The notes beneath the pieces are model-generated. The model was not told where the DNA came from and searched no databases. It saw nothing but the letters and a program-made list of their open reading frames with translations. From NCBI GenBank assembly GCA_029931535.1, contig JAQPZY010000749.1:1-64000 (forward strand): 64,000 nt of DNA, given 5' to 3'. This stretch comes from Margaritifera margaritifera (Eukaryota; Mollusca; Bivalvia; Unionida; Margaritiferidae). Position 1 is the first letter of the stretch. Each line of letters starts with the position of its first letter. Made by a program: the position numbers and the translations under genes. This document shows positions 18,281-27,448 of this stretch, one piece after another.

Positions 18281-18697
18281 CTACTTCTTCTGTTGGGTAT
18301 CTGGCTCATCGTACCCGTACTGTTCTAAGGCGACTAAAGGTAAGAACTGACAGTGCGGAGACCATCTGGCATGTTCAATGTAAGCTGAGTCGGTAGGCTC
18401 CCAATGGCGAAGTTTCACACCACAACTAAAACATTGAACTTTATCTCCTTCTCCCGTGTATTTAAATCCAGATCTAGCTAAACCTTCTTGTTTAGGTCCT
18501 TCTAGATATTTTGGCCACTTGTCTTTGAATGACTCCAGTCGACTTTTATACTTGGAATAACCAAGTAAAGTCACAGGTATTCTGATATGTAAATAGGGAT
18601 CCACATTCACCTTGTTGTCATTAACGTCAATACCAAACCGTACAGAATCCGTTTCATCGCATGGTACTGCATCACACTCCAAGTCGTGGTGACTCAT
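18281..18697 (-). CDS. BIR-domain protein (inhibitor-of-apoptosis-like)
   Basis: An intact 138-residue protein with one baculoviral IAP repeat. The BIR spans about residues 50-122: 'RLESFKDKWP', 'LARSGFKYTGEGDKVQCFSC', 'GVKLRHWEPTDSAYIEHARW', 'SPHCQFL'. The zinc ligands are C89, C92, H109 and C116 with the canonical C-x2-C-x16-H-x6-C spacing. The W-E-P-x-D...E-H-A-R-W segment resembles BIRs whose groove binds IAP-binding peptides of caspases or Smac/Reaper-type proteins. There is no RING or CARD; the first 45 residues are unique and acidic. The ATG overlaps the polymerase stop as ATGA (18697-18694), suggesting coupled translation. Inferred role: blocking caspase-dependent death of the host cell. 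Confidence 0.92.
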   Translation of the reverse strand: MSHHDLECDAVPCDETDSVRFGIDVNDNKVNVDPYLHIRIPVTLLGYSKYKSRLESFKDKWPKYLEGPKQEGLARSGFKYTGEGDKVQCFSCGVKLRHWEPTDSAYIEHARWSPHCQFLPLVALEQYGYDEPDTQQKK

Positions 18698-21600
18698 CTT
18701 TTTTTTTTTTCTTCTTCTTCTTCTTGCTTCTTGGTTAACGTTGAAAGTGAGAATGAAGGGTTAGGCTTGGAAGGGGTTCCTTTTTTATACTTCTCCAAAT
18801 CGGCGTGTCCGTAAGGTAAAGTCGTGTGATCTGGAAGTCTCACTCTTTTTTGGTACACGATACGATACACTTTTTGAACAGGTCGAGTCACTATTTTATG
18901 ATTTGGTAGGCGTACAATCTTGTGAGGTTCTAACGTGGCTACTTGAAAATCTTTCACTTGTCCAGACAGTAAAGCATTTTTTAAAACCTCAAAGTTCACG
19001 ACTTGGTTAGTTCGATAGTTCAGAGTCAACCCTTTGACTTTGCATTGGGTGTGAATTTGACCTTGAGGGTCTCGGTATCGGTACCCATAATTTTTAGGGC
19101 CACCGCTAGCAAAACTCAAAATGGTATCTTGAGGGTGTTCGTCTGTCCAGGCTCCTAAACGATCTCCTTGAATAGTAGGGTGGGGGTAACCGGGTCGATG
19201 AATGTAAATGCAAGTGTCAGTATCAAAATACAAGACGCGATCTCCCAAGACTTCTAACGCTTCGTCATACAATTTCAAACGAGCATGAGCAGTCACGTAA
19301 GCGGCAATGACTACGTTGCTAAAGTCGTCAGGTTTGACAAACTTGGGTTCTTCTTCGAAATTGACATAGATCAAATCCTCACGGACGATTTCGACGTGTT
19401 TAACTAGTATACTTTTGTCGTCCACCAATTTAAAGTAACGATAAGGATCGTCCACGTATTCCGTTTTGGGTAAGATCGTTCGTTGAGCCATTTTACCCCA
19501 CAAACAATTCAACATCACTTTGGCAAATGATCTTTTTCCTTCATTTTTTTCTACGTCTTCTAAAGTGATGCCTTCGACGTCACGGTATTCTTCTTTAAAT
19601 CGTTCTTGGTCTTCGGGAGTTTGACACCACGAAGGATAACCACTAGCTTCTTGTTTCAGTTTGAGAAATTGGTTCACGTACCCCGAAAAAATGCCTGGAT
19701 GATTAGTGGCGTCGTCCTTTTGGTATTGGGCTGTAGTTGAAAAGTGCCAGATTTCATACACGTTTAATAAACGGTATCCACGATCCAGAGCTCGAAACAA
19801 TTCGACACGGACCCACGTTCCTATCATCGACCGTTCTTCCTCCGTGTGGCGACAGGGATGATCTTGGTTACACGTTTCGGCACACGTCCGACATAAAGGA
19901 AACATCAATTTTCCTTGACAATGGTGAGGTAAGATGGGATGAAACAAGTTTGTCGGAGGTAAGACTTTACATTTGATTAATCCTTCGTATTGACGAATGT
20001 GTTCCACGTCAATGTGTTCTGTCAAAATTTCAGGGTGTCCAGTGGGAAAACGAGCATATTTGCACACCCAAGGATACAAAGAACACACGTCAATGTATTT
20101 GATTTCTTCTCCTTGGGATTCATTCACGTCGTACAGTAAACGAGTGGCGTTGGTTCGTCCTCCAAATAAACTGTGGCGCGGATCCAAAGGTTCGATGTCG
20201 GCTGCGTCGTAACTTTGAGTGATGGTTTTAAATTCAGGATCGGTTTTCAAACGTCGATAGTATTCGTGTTCCCACATTTCTATCACTTCGTAACCTTGAC
20301 TTTCTGACTGGAGTCGTCGTTGACAAGTCTGTTCGTATAACTGATCCATGGTGGAATCTGAATAAGGGCTTTCCATGTCTCGGTCAGGATAACAAGTAGG
20401 ACATCCGTGAAATAAACATCCCTGAAACTCGTACACAATGTGCGGGTTTTCTAAATTCCAACCATCCACGGAATAACCTCCAATCTTTTTTTCTCCTCCT
20501 CCGTTTCTAGCATGTTGTATCCATTTGTCTTCTTTTTGACATAAGTAATGAAGCCAACGTAAAGCTTTGACCGAATATTGACGACTAGCAAAGAGTCCCG
20601 TGTTGGAGTCGATGATGGCGAGTTGGTTCTCGGGCATGAAATTTTGTCTGTAGACTAAGGAACAGGCTTTAGGTAAGGTAGCTGCATCTTTCAAAGGATC
20701 GACCTCCGCACTATCAAGAAATAACTCTCGAAACTTTCCACAACAACTTCTTAAAATATCTACATCCGATCGACAATATTTGAGCATCTCTTCTTGAAAG
20801 TCAAAGGGATCGTTCTGATGAGTTCGGTACCAAGCGTGAAAAGCTTCTCGCTGTTCGGGTCGCATTCCATCGGGGTCGTAATCATGAAGGTCAGGTAAAT
20901 GAGGTAGGACGGCCTGTTGATTAGCTTCCGTGTTAAAGAAGTGAGGAAAGTAACCTTTTGTCATTTCTGTTATGCCGAACGTTTTTGGCATACGACTCAA
21001 AGGCATGGCCAAATAACTCATCGAATCTTTGAATTGAACTTGTCCTACTTTCATGTAGATGAGCTTTTTTCCGGTCATGGTGACTTCAGGACGTTGGGTT
21101 CCATGGTTCAAATAATAATTAAGTAAAAACTGTCCATCGTATCCCGAAAAATTGTGAGCTATGACGGTGGCATACCGATGACAACTTCCGTAACGATGAA
21201 TGTCTTCTTCGCTCCAAGTGTCATCGATAGGATCTAAAACCCATTCAGCAAACTCCGACAAAGTATTCACTCCACGAAAGATTTTTTCACGTCCTCCTGG
21301 AATACGACTACAATGAGGACAGTGAAAATGAATCGATTCTTGAATGCAATGATTACAAGCCCGATGGGCTACACAGAAATTGGGAATGTGAGTGCCTGTT
21401 TCTTGCATGCATTCAAAATCAAAGAAGATGAAATCTACTTGGTTCTTCTTCTTCTTCATCTTTATTTCTTTCTTCTCTATCTTGTCAAACTTTTGAATAA
21501 AACATCGATGATCAAAATCGACAATCTTCTTGCAAATAGAACATTTTTTCTTGCCAGCACAAATGTGTGCTTTGGAGTTGTTGGTTCGAATCAGTTGTCC

Positions 21601-22956
21601 ACACGTAGAACACGATTTCAATAACTCACAAGCACATTTTTGTTGCTGACCTTGGGTCTTGAGATGCTGTTCGTAGCAAGTAGGACTGACAAAACGGCGT
21701 CGACAGGTTTCACAATAAACGTGTTGTGGTTGTGGTTCAGGAAGACATGGTGTGTCGGTTAAACAACCTCGACATTTCGCTCCACAACCAATGTGTTTCT
21801 CCCGACTATTACACCCTTTGTTACATTTCTCACAGTAGTATCCGTATCCTAAAAATCCAGTAATACTGGTAATGGTATCAAAATGTTCTTGATGGTGATA
21901 TAGATGAATGTATTTTCCTCCAGGAAAATCAGGGCCTCGAAACAGTAGAGCTCCACGCACTTCTTGAGGATGAACTTTTAACGAATAATGAGGAGATAAA
22001 ACATCTTGAAGTTTCTGTAATTGAGAAATGCCACACACGGTCTCTTTAGGGATCCCTGCTTGTTTCAACAAGAGTTCTGCTTCTTTTCGTTGTTGGGGTC
22101 TTTGTGATAGTCGAATGTTCATCCAGGCTTTTTTCCATTCTTTGCTCTCGTTCTTGTTAGCATACGTACGACCCACCACGATAGCTCGAGCCAAGCACAT
22201 TGAATCTTCAGTATTGTTGATTTGAACGACACTGCGTTTGGTAGTACGAAGATCGTCCACCAATAAAGTTTTTCTGCTTCGACCACTTCCTCGAGGTGGA
22301 GAAACGTGTGTCAAGTAAAGGGTCGCCTTTCCATCGGTGATAGTAAATTTGTCATTGGATTGTTGTACATGTTCTATTTTGGACATGACTTTGTCTGGTG
22401 TTAATTCTGCCGGAGTACTAAATTCAATCCAAACAGGACTCTTCAATTGGTCATGATGAATGGCTAGTCTCAAGCGATCCTCTTCTTTGGCTCCACATTG
22501 CCGTTTCAAGTTGATTAAGACAGATTCCCACAAATTGCTAATGAAACGCGCCGCTTTCTCGGGAGGTACTTCGGACTTGAAGTCTTTGAAGTGAACCGTA
22601 TGTGTATAGGCAGTGGTCCTAAATTTTCGAGAAGTGATTTTTTGTGTCTCTCGAATCCGATAGTAATTTTCAGGAGCCACGGCGGTAGTAGGACTTTCTT
22701 GGTCAGGGGTTCTTCTGGTGTTGGTAGTAGTGACTTTGGTTTTGGTTTTGGTTTTGGGTGGTGGATTGGAAGTTTGGGTTTCAGGTTGTTGTTCACTCAT
22801 CTCGTCTTCAAAGTCACTGGCATGGACTTGAGCTAGTACTTCGTCTAAGGGTGTTTCAGGCGGCACGGAATACCTTTGTCGTCGTGGCCTCTTGGTTTGT
22901 TCTTGTTCTTGTTCTTCTTCTTCTGGTTTATCATGGTTTGGACGTGATCTTTTCAT
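18694..22956 (-). CDS. Protein-primed DNA polymerase B of Polinton
   Basis: An intact frame of about 1420 residues from the ATG at 22956 (an in-frame TTG six codons upstream is ignored). Order: acidic low-complexity N-terminus; region of unknown function; Cys/His zinc-binding segment at about residues 370-500 (YYCEKCNKGC, CGAKCRGCLTDTPC, CETCRRRF, CSTCGQLI, CSICKKIV); exonuclease motifs Exo I 'FIFFDFEC' (about 509), Exo II 'AHNFSGYDGQFLL' (about 602), Exo III 'YCRSDVDIL' (about 728); polymerase motif A 'YIDVCSLYPWV' (about 958), motif B 'KVMLNCLWGK' (about 1152), motif C 'YFDTDTCIY' (about 1245). All catalytic Asp are present, so both proofreading and synthesis look intact. It would replicate the linear element from a terminal protein. 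First gene of the minus-strand block. Confidence 0.95.
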   Translation of the reverse strand: MKRSRPNHDKPEEEEQEQEQTKRPRRQRYSVPPETPLDEVLAQVHASDFEDEMSEQQPETQTSNPPPKTKTKTKVTTTNTRRTPDQESPTTAVAPENYYRIRETQKITSRKFRTTAYTHTVHFKDFKSEVPPEKAARFISNLWESVLINLKRQCGAKEEDRLRLAIHHDQLKSPVWIEFSTPAELTPDKVMSKIEHVQQSNDKFTITDGKATLYLTHVSPPRGSGRSRKTLLVDDLRTTKRSVVQINNTEDSMCLARAIVVGRTYANKNESKEWKKAWMNIRLSQRPQQRKEAELLLKQAGIPKETVCGISQLQKLQDVLSPHYSLKVHPQEVRGALLFRGPDFPGGKYIHLYHHQEHFDTITSITGFLGYGYYCEKCNKGCNSREKHIGCGAKCRGCLTDTPCLPEPQPQHVYCETCRRRFVSPTCYEQHLKTQGQQQKCACELLKSCSTCGQLIRTNNSKAHICAGKKKCSICKKIVDFDHRCFIQKFDKIEKKEIKMKKKKNQVDFIFFDFECMQETGTHIPNFCVAHRACNHCIQESIHFHCPHCSRIPGGREKIFRGVNTLSEFAEWVLDPIDDTWSEEDIHRYGSCHRYATVIAHNFSGYDGQFLLNYYLNHGTQRPEVTMTGKKLIYMKVGQVQFKDSMSYLAMPLSRMPKTFGITEMTKGYFPHFFNTEANQQAVLPHLPDLHDYDPDGMRPEQREAFHAWYRTHQNDPFDFQEEMLKYCRSDVDILRSCCGKFRELFLDSAEVDPLKDAATLPKACSLVYRQNFMPENQLAIIDSNTGLFASRQYSVKALRWLHYLCQKEDKWIQHARNGGGEKKIGGYSVDGWNLENPHIVYEFQGCLFHGCPTCYPDRDMESPYSDSTMDQLYEQTCQRRLQSESQGYEVIEMWEHEYYRRLKTDPEFKTITQSYDAADIEPLDPRHSLFGGRTNATRLLYDVNESQGEEIKYIDVCSLYPWVCKYARFPTGHPEILTEHIDVEHIRQYEGLIKCKVLPPTNLFHPILPHHCQGKLMFPLCRTCAETCNQDHPCRHTEEERSMIGTWVRVELFRALDRGYRLLNVYEIWHFSTTAQYQKDDATNHPGIFSGYVNQFLKLKQEASGYPSWCQTPEDQERFKEEYRDVEGITLEDVEKNEGKRSFAKVMLNCLWGKMAQRTILPKTEYVDDPYRYFKLVDDKSILVKHVEIVREDLIYVNFEEEPKFVKPDDFSNVVIAAYVTAHARLKLYDEALEVLGDRVLYFDTDTCIYIHRPGYPHPTIQGDRLGAWTDEHPQDTILSFASGGPKNYGYRYRDPQGQIHTQCKVKGLTLNYRTNQVVNFEVLKNALLSGQVKDFQVATLEPHKIVRLPNHKIVTRPVQKVYRIVYQKRVRLPDHTTLPYGHADLEKYKKGTPSKPNPSFSLSTLTKKQEEEEEKKKR

Positions 22957-22998
22957 CTTGAACTTTACTTTCAAACTGATTCAGTTTTCACCCAGGTA

Positions 22999-23028
22999 CC
23001 TTTATATAGAGAGAGGAGAGTATATAAA
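22999..23028. promoter_or_regulatory. Back-to-back TATA boxes of the polymerase and HNH genes
   Basis: On the minus strand CTATATAAAGG covers about 22999-23009 and serves the polymerase. On the + strand TATATAAAG at 23021-23029 serves the HNH gene. They are about 12 bp apart and point away from each other. A 12-base direct repeat 'actttcaaactg' occurs at about 22967 and 23070, one on each side. Confidence 0.75.
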
Positions 23029-23085
23029 GAGAGAGCTTCGTACCTTAAGAATCAGTCCTTAGGATTGCACTTTCAAACTGTGAAG

Positions 23086-24042
23086 ATGGAAAAGTACTGT
23101 GATCAAGATAAAAGTCAAGATACTTGCTATATCTACCAAGAGAAAGGATATTGGCCTTCAGAATGTCCACCACGTTCACAAAAAAGAGATTTTGGAATTC
23201 AATTGAATAAGTACGTTCATAAAGTGCATGATAAATAAGCTGCAGACATACTTGGAAATGTCTATCATTTGAAGTCTGGAAGGAAAGTCAAAGGAATTTT
23301 GAGATCAACTGGATTGATAACTATTAATGTTACTGGTAAGGAAGGAAAGAAGAGAAAAGATATAAGTCGAGGAAGATTTGTCTTTGAAGCGGTCAATGGA
23401 CTGGATCTACCAAGACAGAGTCGAGTGGTACATCTCAATGATGTACTTGATGATGATAGAATAGAAAATCTTCAAGTGATGACTGCTAGTGAACAAACTT
23501 GTTTACATAAACATGTGAAGAATGATAAAGAAAAAAGGAGAGTTAATTTTGGAAGTGCTAAAACTGTGTTGTGCAAGTTTGTTGGTGAGACAGAGGAAAG
23601 AAGATTTGAAAGTATGAAAAAAGCTGCTCAATATTTTGATTGTCATACAGGAAGTATCTATTATTGCTGTACTGGGATTTATAAGTCAGTCTTTTCGAAG
23701 AAGTTCCAGAAAAGATTTCAAGCTAGATGGGAAGAGCCAGAGAAGAAGAGTCAAGTCATTGGAGGATTTGTGAGACCTGTGAAATTAACTGACTTGAAAT
23801 CAGGATTATATAGTCGGATGGATTCCATTGGTGATGTGGCAAGATGTTTTGGATTAGATAAGCGTGAAGTTTACAGAATTTGTCAAAAACGGCAGTGGAT
23901 TCAAGATGATAATGGACATTTCATTAAGTTGGAGTTTATTAATGAGAGTCCAGAAGAAAGTTATGAGAGAATTGCCAACAAGAATCTTCCTGAAGTATCA
24001 GAACAAGAAGACGATGAAATGGTAACTATGGAAGTGCATTGA
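23086..24042 (+). pseudogene. HNH endonuclease with NUMOD-type repeats, one in-frame stop
   Basis: The ATG at 23086, about 60 nt after a TATA box, opens a 50-codon frame ending in TAA at 23236-23238. The same frame then stays open to 24042. The downstream part has an HNH_3-type core, 'RVVHLNDVLDDDRIENLQVM' (about nt 23430-23480), followed by two DNA-binding-like helix-turn-helix segments (FESMKKAAQYFDCHTGSIYY; MDSIGDVARCFGLDKREVYR), as in phage, giant-virus and homing HNH nucleases, and an acidic tail. The single stop lies before the catalytic part, so either the gene is dead or translation starts downstream (no early ATG is obvious). An AATAAA signal at 24104-24109 follows. It would cut DNA; use for homing or host competition is speculative. 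Confidence 0.7.
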
Positions 24043-24103
24043 ACTGTATTGGACTTATATGAAATTTGTTTATTACCACGAGTAACATAATGTATATAGA
24101 TTA

Positions 24104-24109
24104 AATAAA
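24104..24109 (+). terminator. Polyadenylation signal after the HNH gene
   Basis: AATAAA in 'gattaaataaaatataat', about 60 nt after the stop. It contrasts with the histone-type ends of the small genes nearby. Confidence 0.5.
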
Positions 24110-24299
24110 ATATAATTATTATTATTATTGATGTATATCTCGGCTCTTGTCTGTTTTTTTTAGATCAGAGCAATGAATGGTGTATGTGTTAAATAGTATG
24201 TTAGCGTGATTTCATTCCTTCGTCTTTCCCTCTATTTTTTTTTTTATTGAATTTTGAAAAAAATAATGAATATGTTCTTTTTCTCTCTCTTTCTATAGA

Positions 24300-24540
24300 T
24301 CTAATGGGTTTTTTTTGTGTTATTTTGTTTTAGAGTAGAGATGCACGCACAATCTTTCTCTCTCTTTCTATCGATCTAATGGTTTTTTTGTGTTATTTTG
24401 TTTTAGAGTAGAGATGCACGCACAATCTTTCTCTCTCTTTCTATCGATCTAATGGTTTTTTTTGTGTTATTTTGTTTTAGAGTAGAGATGCACGCACAAT
24501 CTTTCTCTCTCTTTCTATCGATCTAATGGTTTTTTATCAA
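24300..24540 (+). repeat. Three tandem copies of a 73-bp unit
   Basis: The unit 'tctctttctatcgatctaat' followed by a T run, 'gtgttattttgttttagagt' and 'agagatgcacgcacaat' is repeated with starts of 'gagatgcac' at 24338, 24411 and 24485. The unit's pyrimidine-rich part matches 6390-6410 beyond the protease gene. No gene present. Confidence 0.85.
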
Positions 24541-24567
24541 AAGTAGTTTTTCTTTTAGGTGAAAGGG

Positions 24568-24610
24568 ATGTTTTTTTCCTTCACGTCGGAACTTCTAATA
24601 TATTAAAAAC
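24568..24610 (+). promoter_or_regulatory. TATA promoter cassette of small gene 4
   Basis: 'gatgtttttttccttcacgt' followed by 'cggaacttctaatatattaa', with TATTAAA at 24601-24607. It corresponds to the cassettes at 6438, 7494 and 8097, with a few substitutions in the GC-rich core. Confidence 0.7.
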
Positions 24611-24656
24611 CACGTCTTCACCGGTTAAGCTATCTAGTTTTTTTTATTCAACCAAG

Positions 24657-24809
24657 ATGAACAACGTCGAAATCATCAGACAAGTTAAAGTGCATTTAGA
24701 GGTGGTATGGCCCCTCCTCCATGACTTAGAAAGAAAAAAGGAGAAGGAGAAGGAGAGGAAAAAGGAAAATTCCCATCAAATCGTACTGGATGATGGAGAA
24801 TTCCAATAA
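24657..24809 (+). CDS. Small gene 4 (50 residues), paralogue of small gene 2
   Basis: The ATG at 24657 opens 'MNNVEIIRQVKVHLEVVWPL', followed by a Lys/Glu-rich helix (LERKKEKEKERKKENSHQIV) and a stop at 24807. It aligns with small gene 2 over the first 40 codons and has Trp where that copy has a stop. The homologous region beyond its own stop is still visible at the DNA level but frameshifted (CCTCCT...TTTATCCTAAA), so this copy may also be truncated. No histone-type stem-loop was found after it. Function unknown. Confidence 0.5.
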   Translation: MNNVEIIRQVKVHLEVVWPLLHDLERKKEKEKERKKENSHQIVLDDGEFQ

Positions 24810-24990
24810 AAGAACATTGGAATCCTAAAGCGAACCCTCCTCCCTTTATCCTAAACTCAAACAACTCCCACCACGTTAAAAACTTCCTTGGATGATGGAG
24901 GATTCCAATAAAATAACATTGGAATCCTAAAGCGAACCCTCCTCCCTTTATCCTAAACTCAAACAACTCCCACCACCCTAAACCACTTCT
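24788..24990 (+). repeat. 102-bp tandem duplication
   Basis: 'ggatgatggagaattccaat' at 24788 and 'ggatgatggaggattccaat' at 24890 begin two nearly identical units of about 102 bp covering the end of small gene 4 and its former 3' part. Confidence 0.8.
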
Positions 24991-27090
24991 GATGGTTTCA
25001 ATTTCATACTTCGAATCTTATTTTTATGTTACTTCTGATGATCTCAATTTCATACTTCGAATCTTATTTTTATGTTACTTCTGATGGTCTCAATTTTATG
25101 TTTCGAATCTTATTTTTATGCTACTTCTGATGGTCTCAATTTCATACTTCGAATCTTATTTTTATGCTACTTCTGATGGTCTCAATTTCATACTTTGAAT
25201 CTTATTTTTATGTTACTTCTGATGATCTCAATTTCATACTTCGAATCTTATTTTTATGTTACTTCTGATGATCTTAATTTTATGTTTCGAATCTTATTTT
25301 TTATGTTACTTCTGATGATCTCAATTTCATACTTCGAATCTTATTTTTATGTTACTTCTGATGGTTTCAATTTCATACTTCGAATCTTATTTTTATGTTA
25401 CTTCTGATGGTTTTAATTTCATACTTCGAATCTTATTTTTATGTTACTTCTGATGATCTTAATTTCATACTTCGAATCTTATTTTTATGTTACTTCTGAT
25501 GATCTCATTTTCATACTTCGAATCTTATTTTTATGTTACTTCTGATGGACTCAATTTCATACTTCGAATCTTATTTTTATGTTACTTCTGATGATCTCAA
25601 TTTCATACTTCGAATCTTATTTTTATGTTACTTCTGATGATCTCAATTTCATACTTCGAATCTTTTTTTTATGTTACTTCTGATGATCTCAATTTCATAC
25701 TTCGAATCTTATTTTTATGTTACTTCTAATGATCTTAATTTTATGTTTCAAATCTTATTTTTATACTACTTCTGATGATCTCAATTTCATACTTCGAATC
25801 TTATTTTTATGCTACTTCTGATGATCTCAATTTCATACTTCGAATCTTATTTTTATGCTACTTCTGATGGTCTCAATTTCATACTTTGAATCTTATTTTT
25901 ATGTTATTTCTGATGATCTCAATTTCATACTTCGAATCTTATTTTTATGTTACTTCTGATGATCTTAATTTTATGTTTCGAATCTTATTTTTTATGTTAC
26001 TTCTGATGATCTCAATTTCATACTTCGAATCTTATTTTTACGTTACTTCTGATGGTTTCAATTTCATACTTCGAATCTTATTTTTATGTTACTTCTGATG
26101 GTTTCAATTTCATACTTCGAATCTTATTTTTATGTTACTTCTGATGATCACAATTTCATACTTCGAATCTTATTTTTATGTTACTTCTGATGATCTTAAT
26201 TTCATACTTCGAATCTTATTTTTATGTTACTTCTGATGATCTCATTTTCATACTTCGAATCTTATTTTTATGTTACTTCTGATGGACTCAATTTCATACT
26301 TCGAATCTTATTTTTATGTTACTTCTGATGATCTCAATTTCATACTTCGAATCTTATTTTTGATGTTACTTCTGATGATCTCAATTTCATACTTCGAATC
26401 TTATTTTTATGTTACTTCTGATGATCTCAATTTCATACTTCGAATCTTATTTTTATGCTACTTCTGATGATCTCAATTTCATACTTCGAATCTTATTTTT
26501 ATGTTACTTCTTATGATCTTAATTTTATGTTTCAAATCTTTTTTTTATACTACTTCTGATGATCTCAATTTCATACTTCGAATCTTATTTTTATGCTACT
26601 TCTGATGATCTCAATTTCATACTTCGAATCTTATTTTTATGTTACTTCTGATGATCTTAATTTTATGTTTCAAATCTTATTTTTATACTACTTCTGATGA
26701 TCTAAATTTCATACTTCGAATCTTATTTTTATGCTACTTCTGATGATCTCAATTTCATACTTTGAATCTTATTTTTATGTTACTTCTGATGTACTCAATT
26801 TCATACTTTGAATCTTATTTTTATGTTACTTCTGATGGACTCAATTTCATACTTCGAATCTTATTTTTATGTTACTTCTGATGATCTTAATTTTATGTTT
26901 CGAATCTTATTTTTATGTTACTTCTGATGGTTTCAATTTTATGTTTCGAATCTTATTTTTATGTTAGTTCTGATGGTTTCAATTTTATGTTTCGAATCTT
27001 ATTTTTATGTTAGTTCTGATGTTCCCAATTTCATACTTCGAATCTTATTTTTATGTTACTTCTGATGTTCCCAATTTCATACTTCAATAG
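24990..27090. repeat. 46-bp satellite array with about 691-bp higher-order copy
   Basis: About 45 copies of a 46-bp unit with the core 'acttctgatgatctcaattt' and 'catacttcgaatcttatttt'. Variants (ATGTTTC for ATACTTC, an extra T making 47 bp) recur in the same order about 691 bp apart (25195-25407 and 25886-26098), showing block duplication. The open frames in it are by-products of the low stop content. Confidence 0.95.
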
Positions 27091-27124
27091 TACTTTGAAT
27101 CTGTTAACAATATTGTGTTGACAA

Positions 27125-27448
27125 TTATTGAGCTTCTATTTCAATCTGATTGAAGAGATTATTTCCAGTTGCTAAAAATGATTTGATTGATGGCGGTGGT
27201 GTTGGCGAACGATTTAATTCTGGCAATGTAAATATGTAGAAAAACCAAACCTCAAAATAATCTTGATAACCGCAATCATTGCATATTGCGAACGGATTCG
27301 TAGTTGTACATGAACAACCTTCACAGATCTTTAGACCGGTCGATAACACATCCAAGTATTTTTCTGCAATTTCCGAGTATTTTTGTCTTACTGTTTTTTC
27401 AGTGGATTGCGATTGATAATTCGATTGTGATGACGTTGTATTTTGCAT
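27125..27448 (-). CDS. Zinc-ribbon protein A (one of three relatives)
   Basis: A 107-residue protein from the ATG at 27448, directly preceded by a TATAAAA-like sequence. A zinc-ribbon-like core 'CEGCSCTTTNPFAICNDCGY' (C-x2-C...C-x2-C) is followed by 'QDYFEVWFFYIFTLPEL' and 'PSIKSFLATGNNLF'. The same order of motifs is found in the next gene (27531-27965) and partly in 28009-28452. Polar, Gln/Ser-rich N-terminus. No known family is recognised. These genes lie head to head with a polymerase B gene and so probably belong to one element. Confidence 0.6.
   Translation of the reverse strand: MQNTTSSQSNYQSQSTEKTVRQKYSEIAEKYLDVLSTGLKICEGCSCTTTNPFAICNDCGYQDYFEVWFFYIFTLPELNRSPTPPPSIKSFLATGNNLFNQIEIEAQ

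Noticed and set aside
25195..26467. ORFs of about 65-70 codons in the 46-bp satellite
   Set aside because: They are frames within the satellite, repeated with the higher-order unit, with no coding features.
24990..27090. CRISPR array
   Set aside because: Units are directly adjacent without unique spacers, in animal DNA; ordinary satellite.
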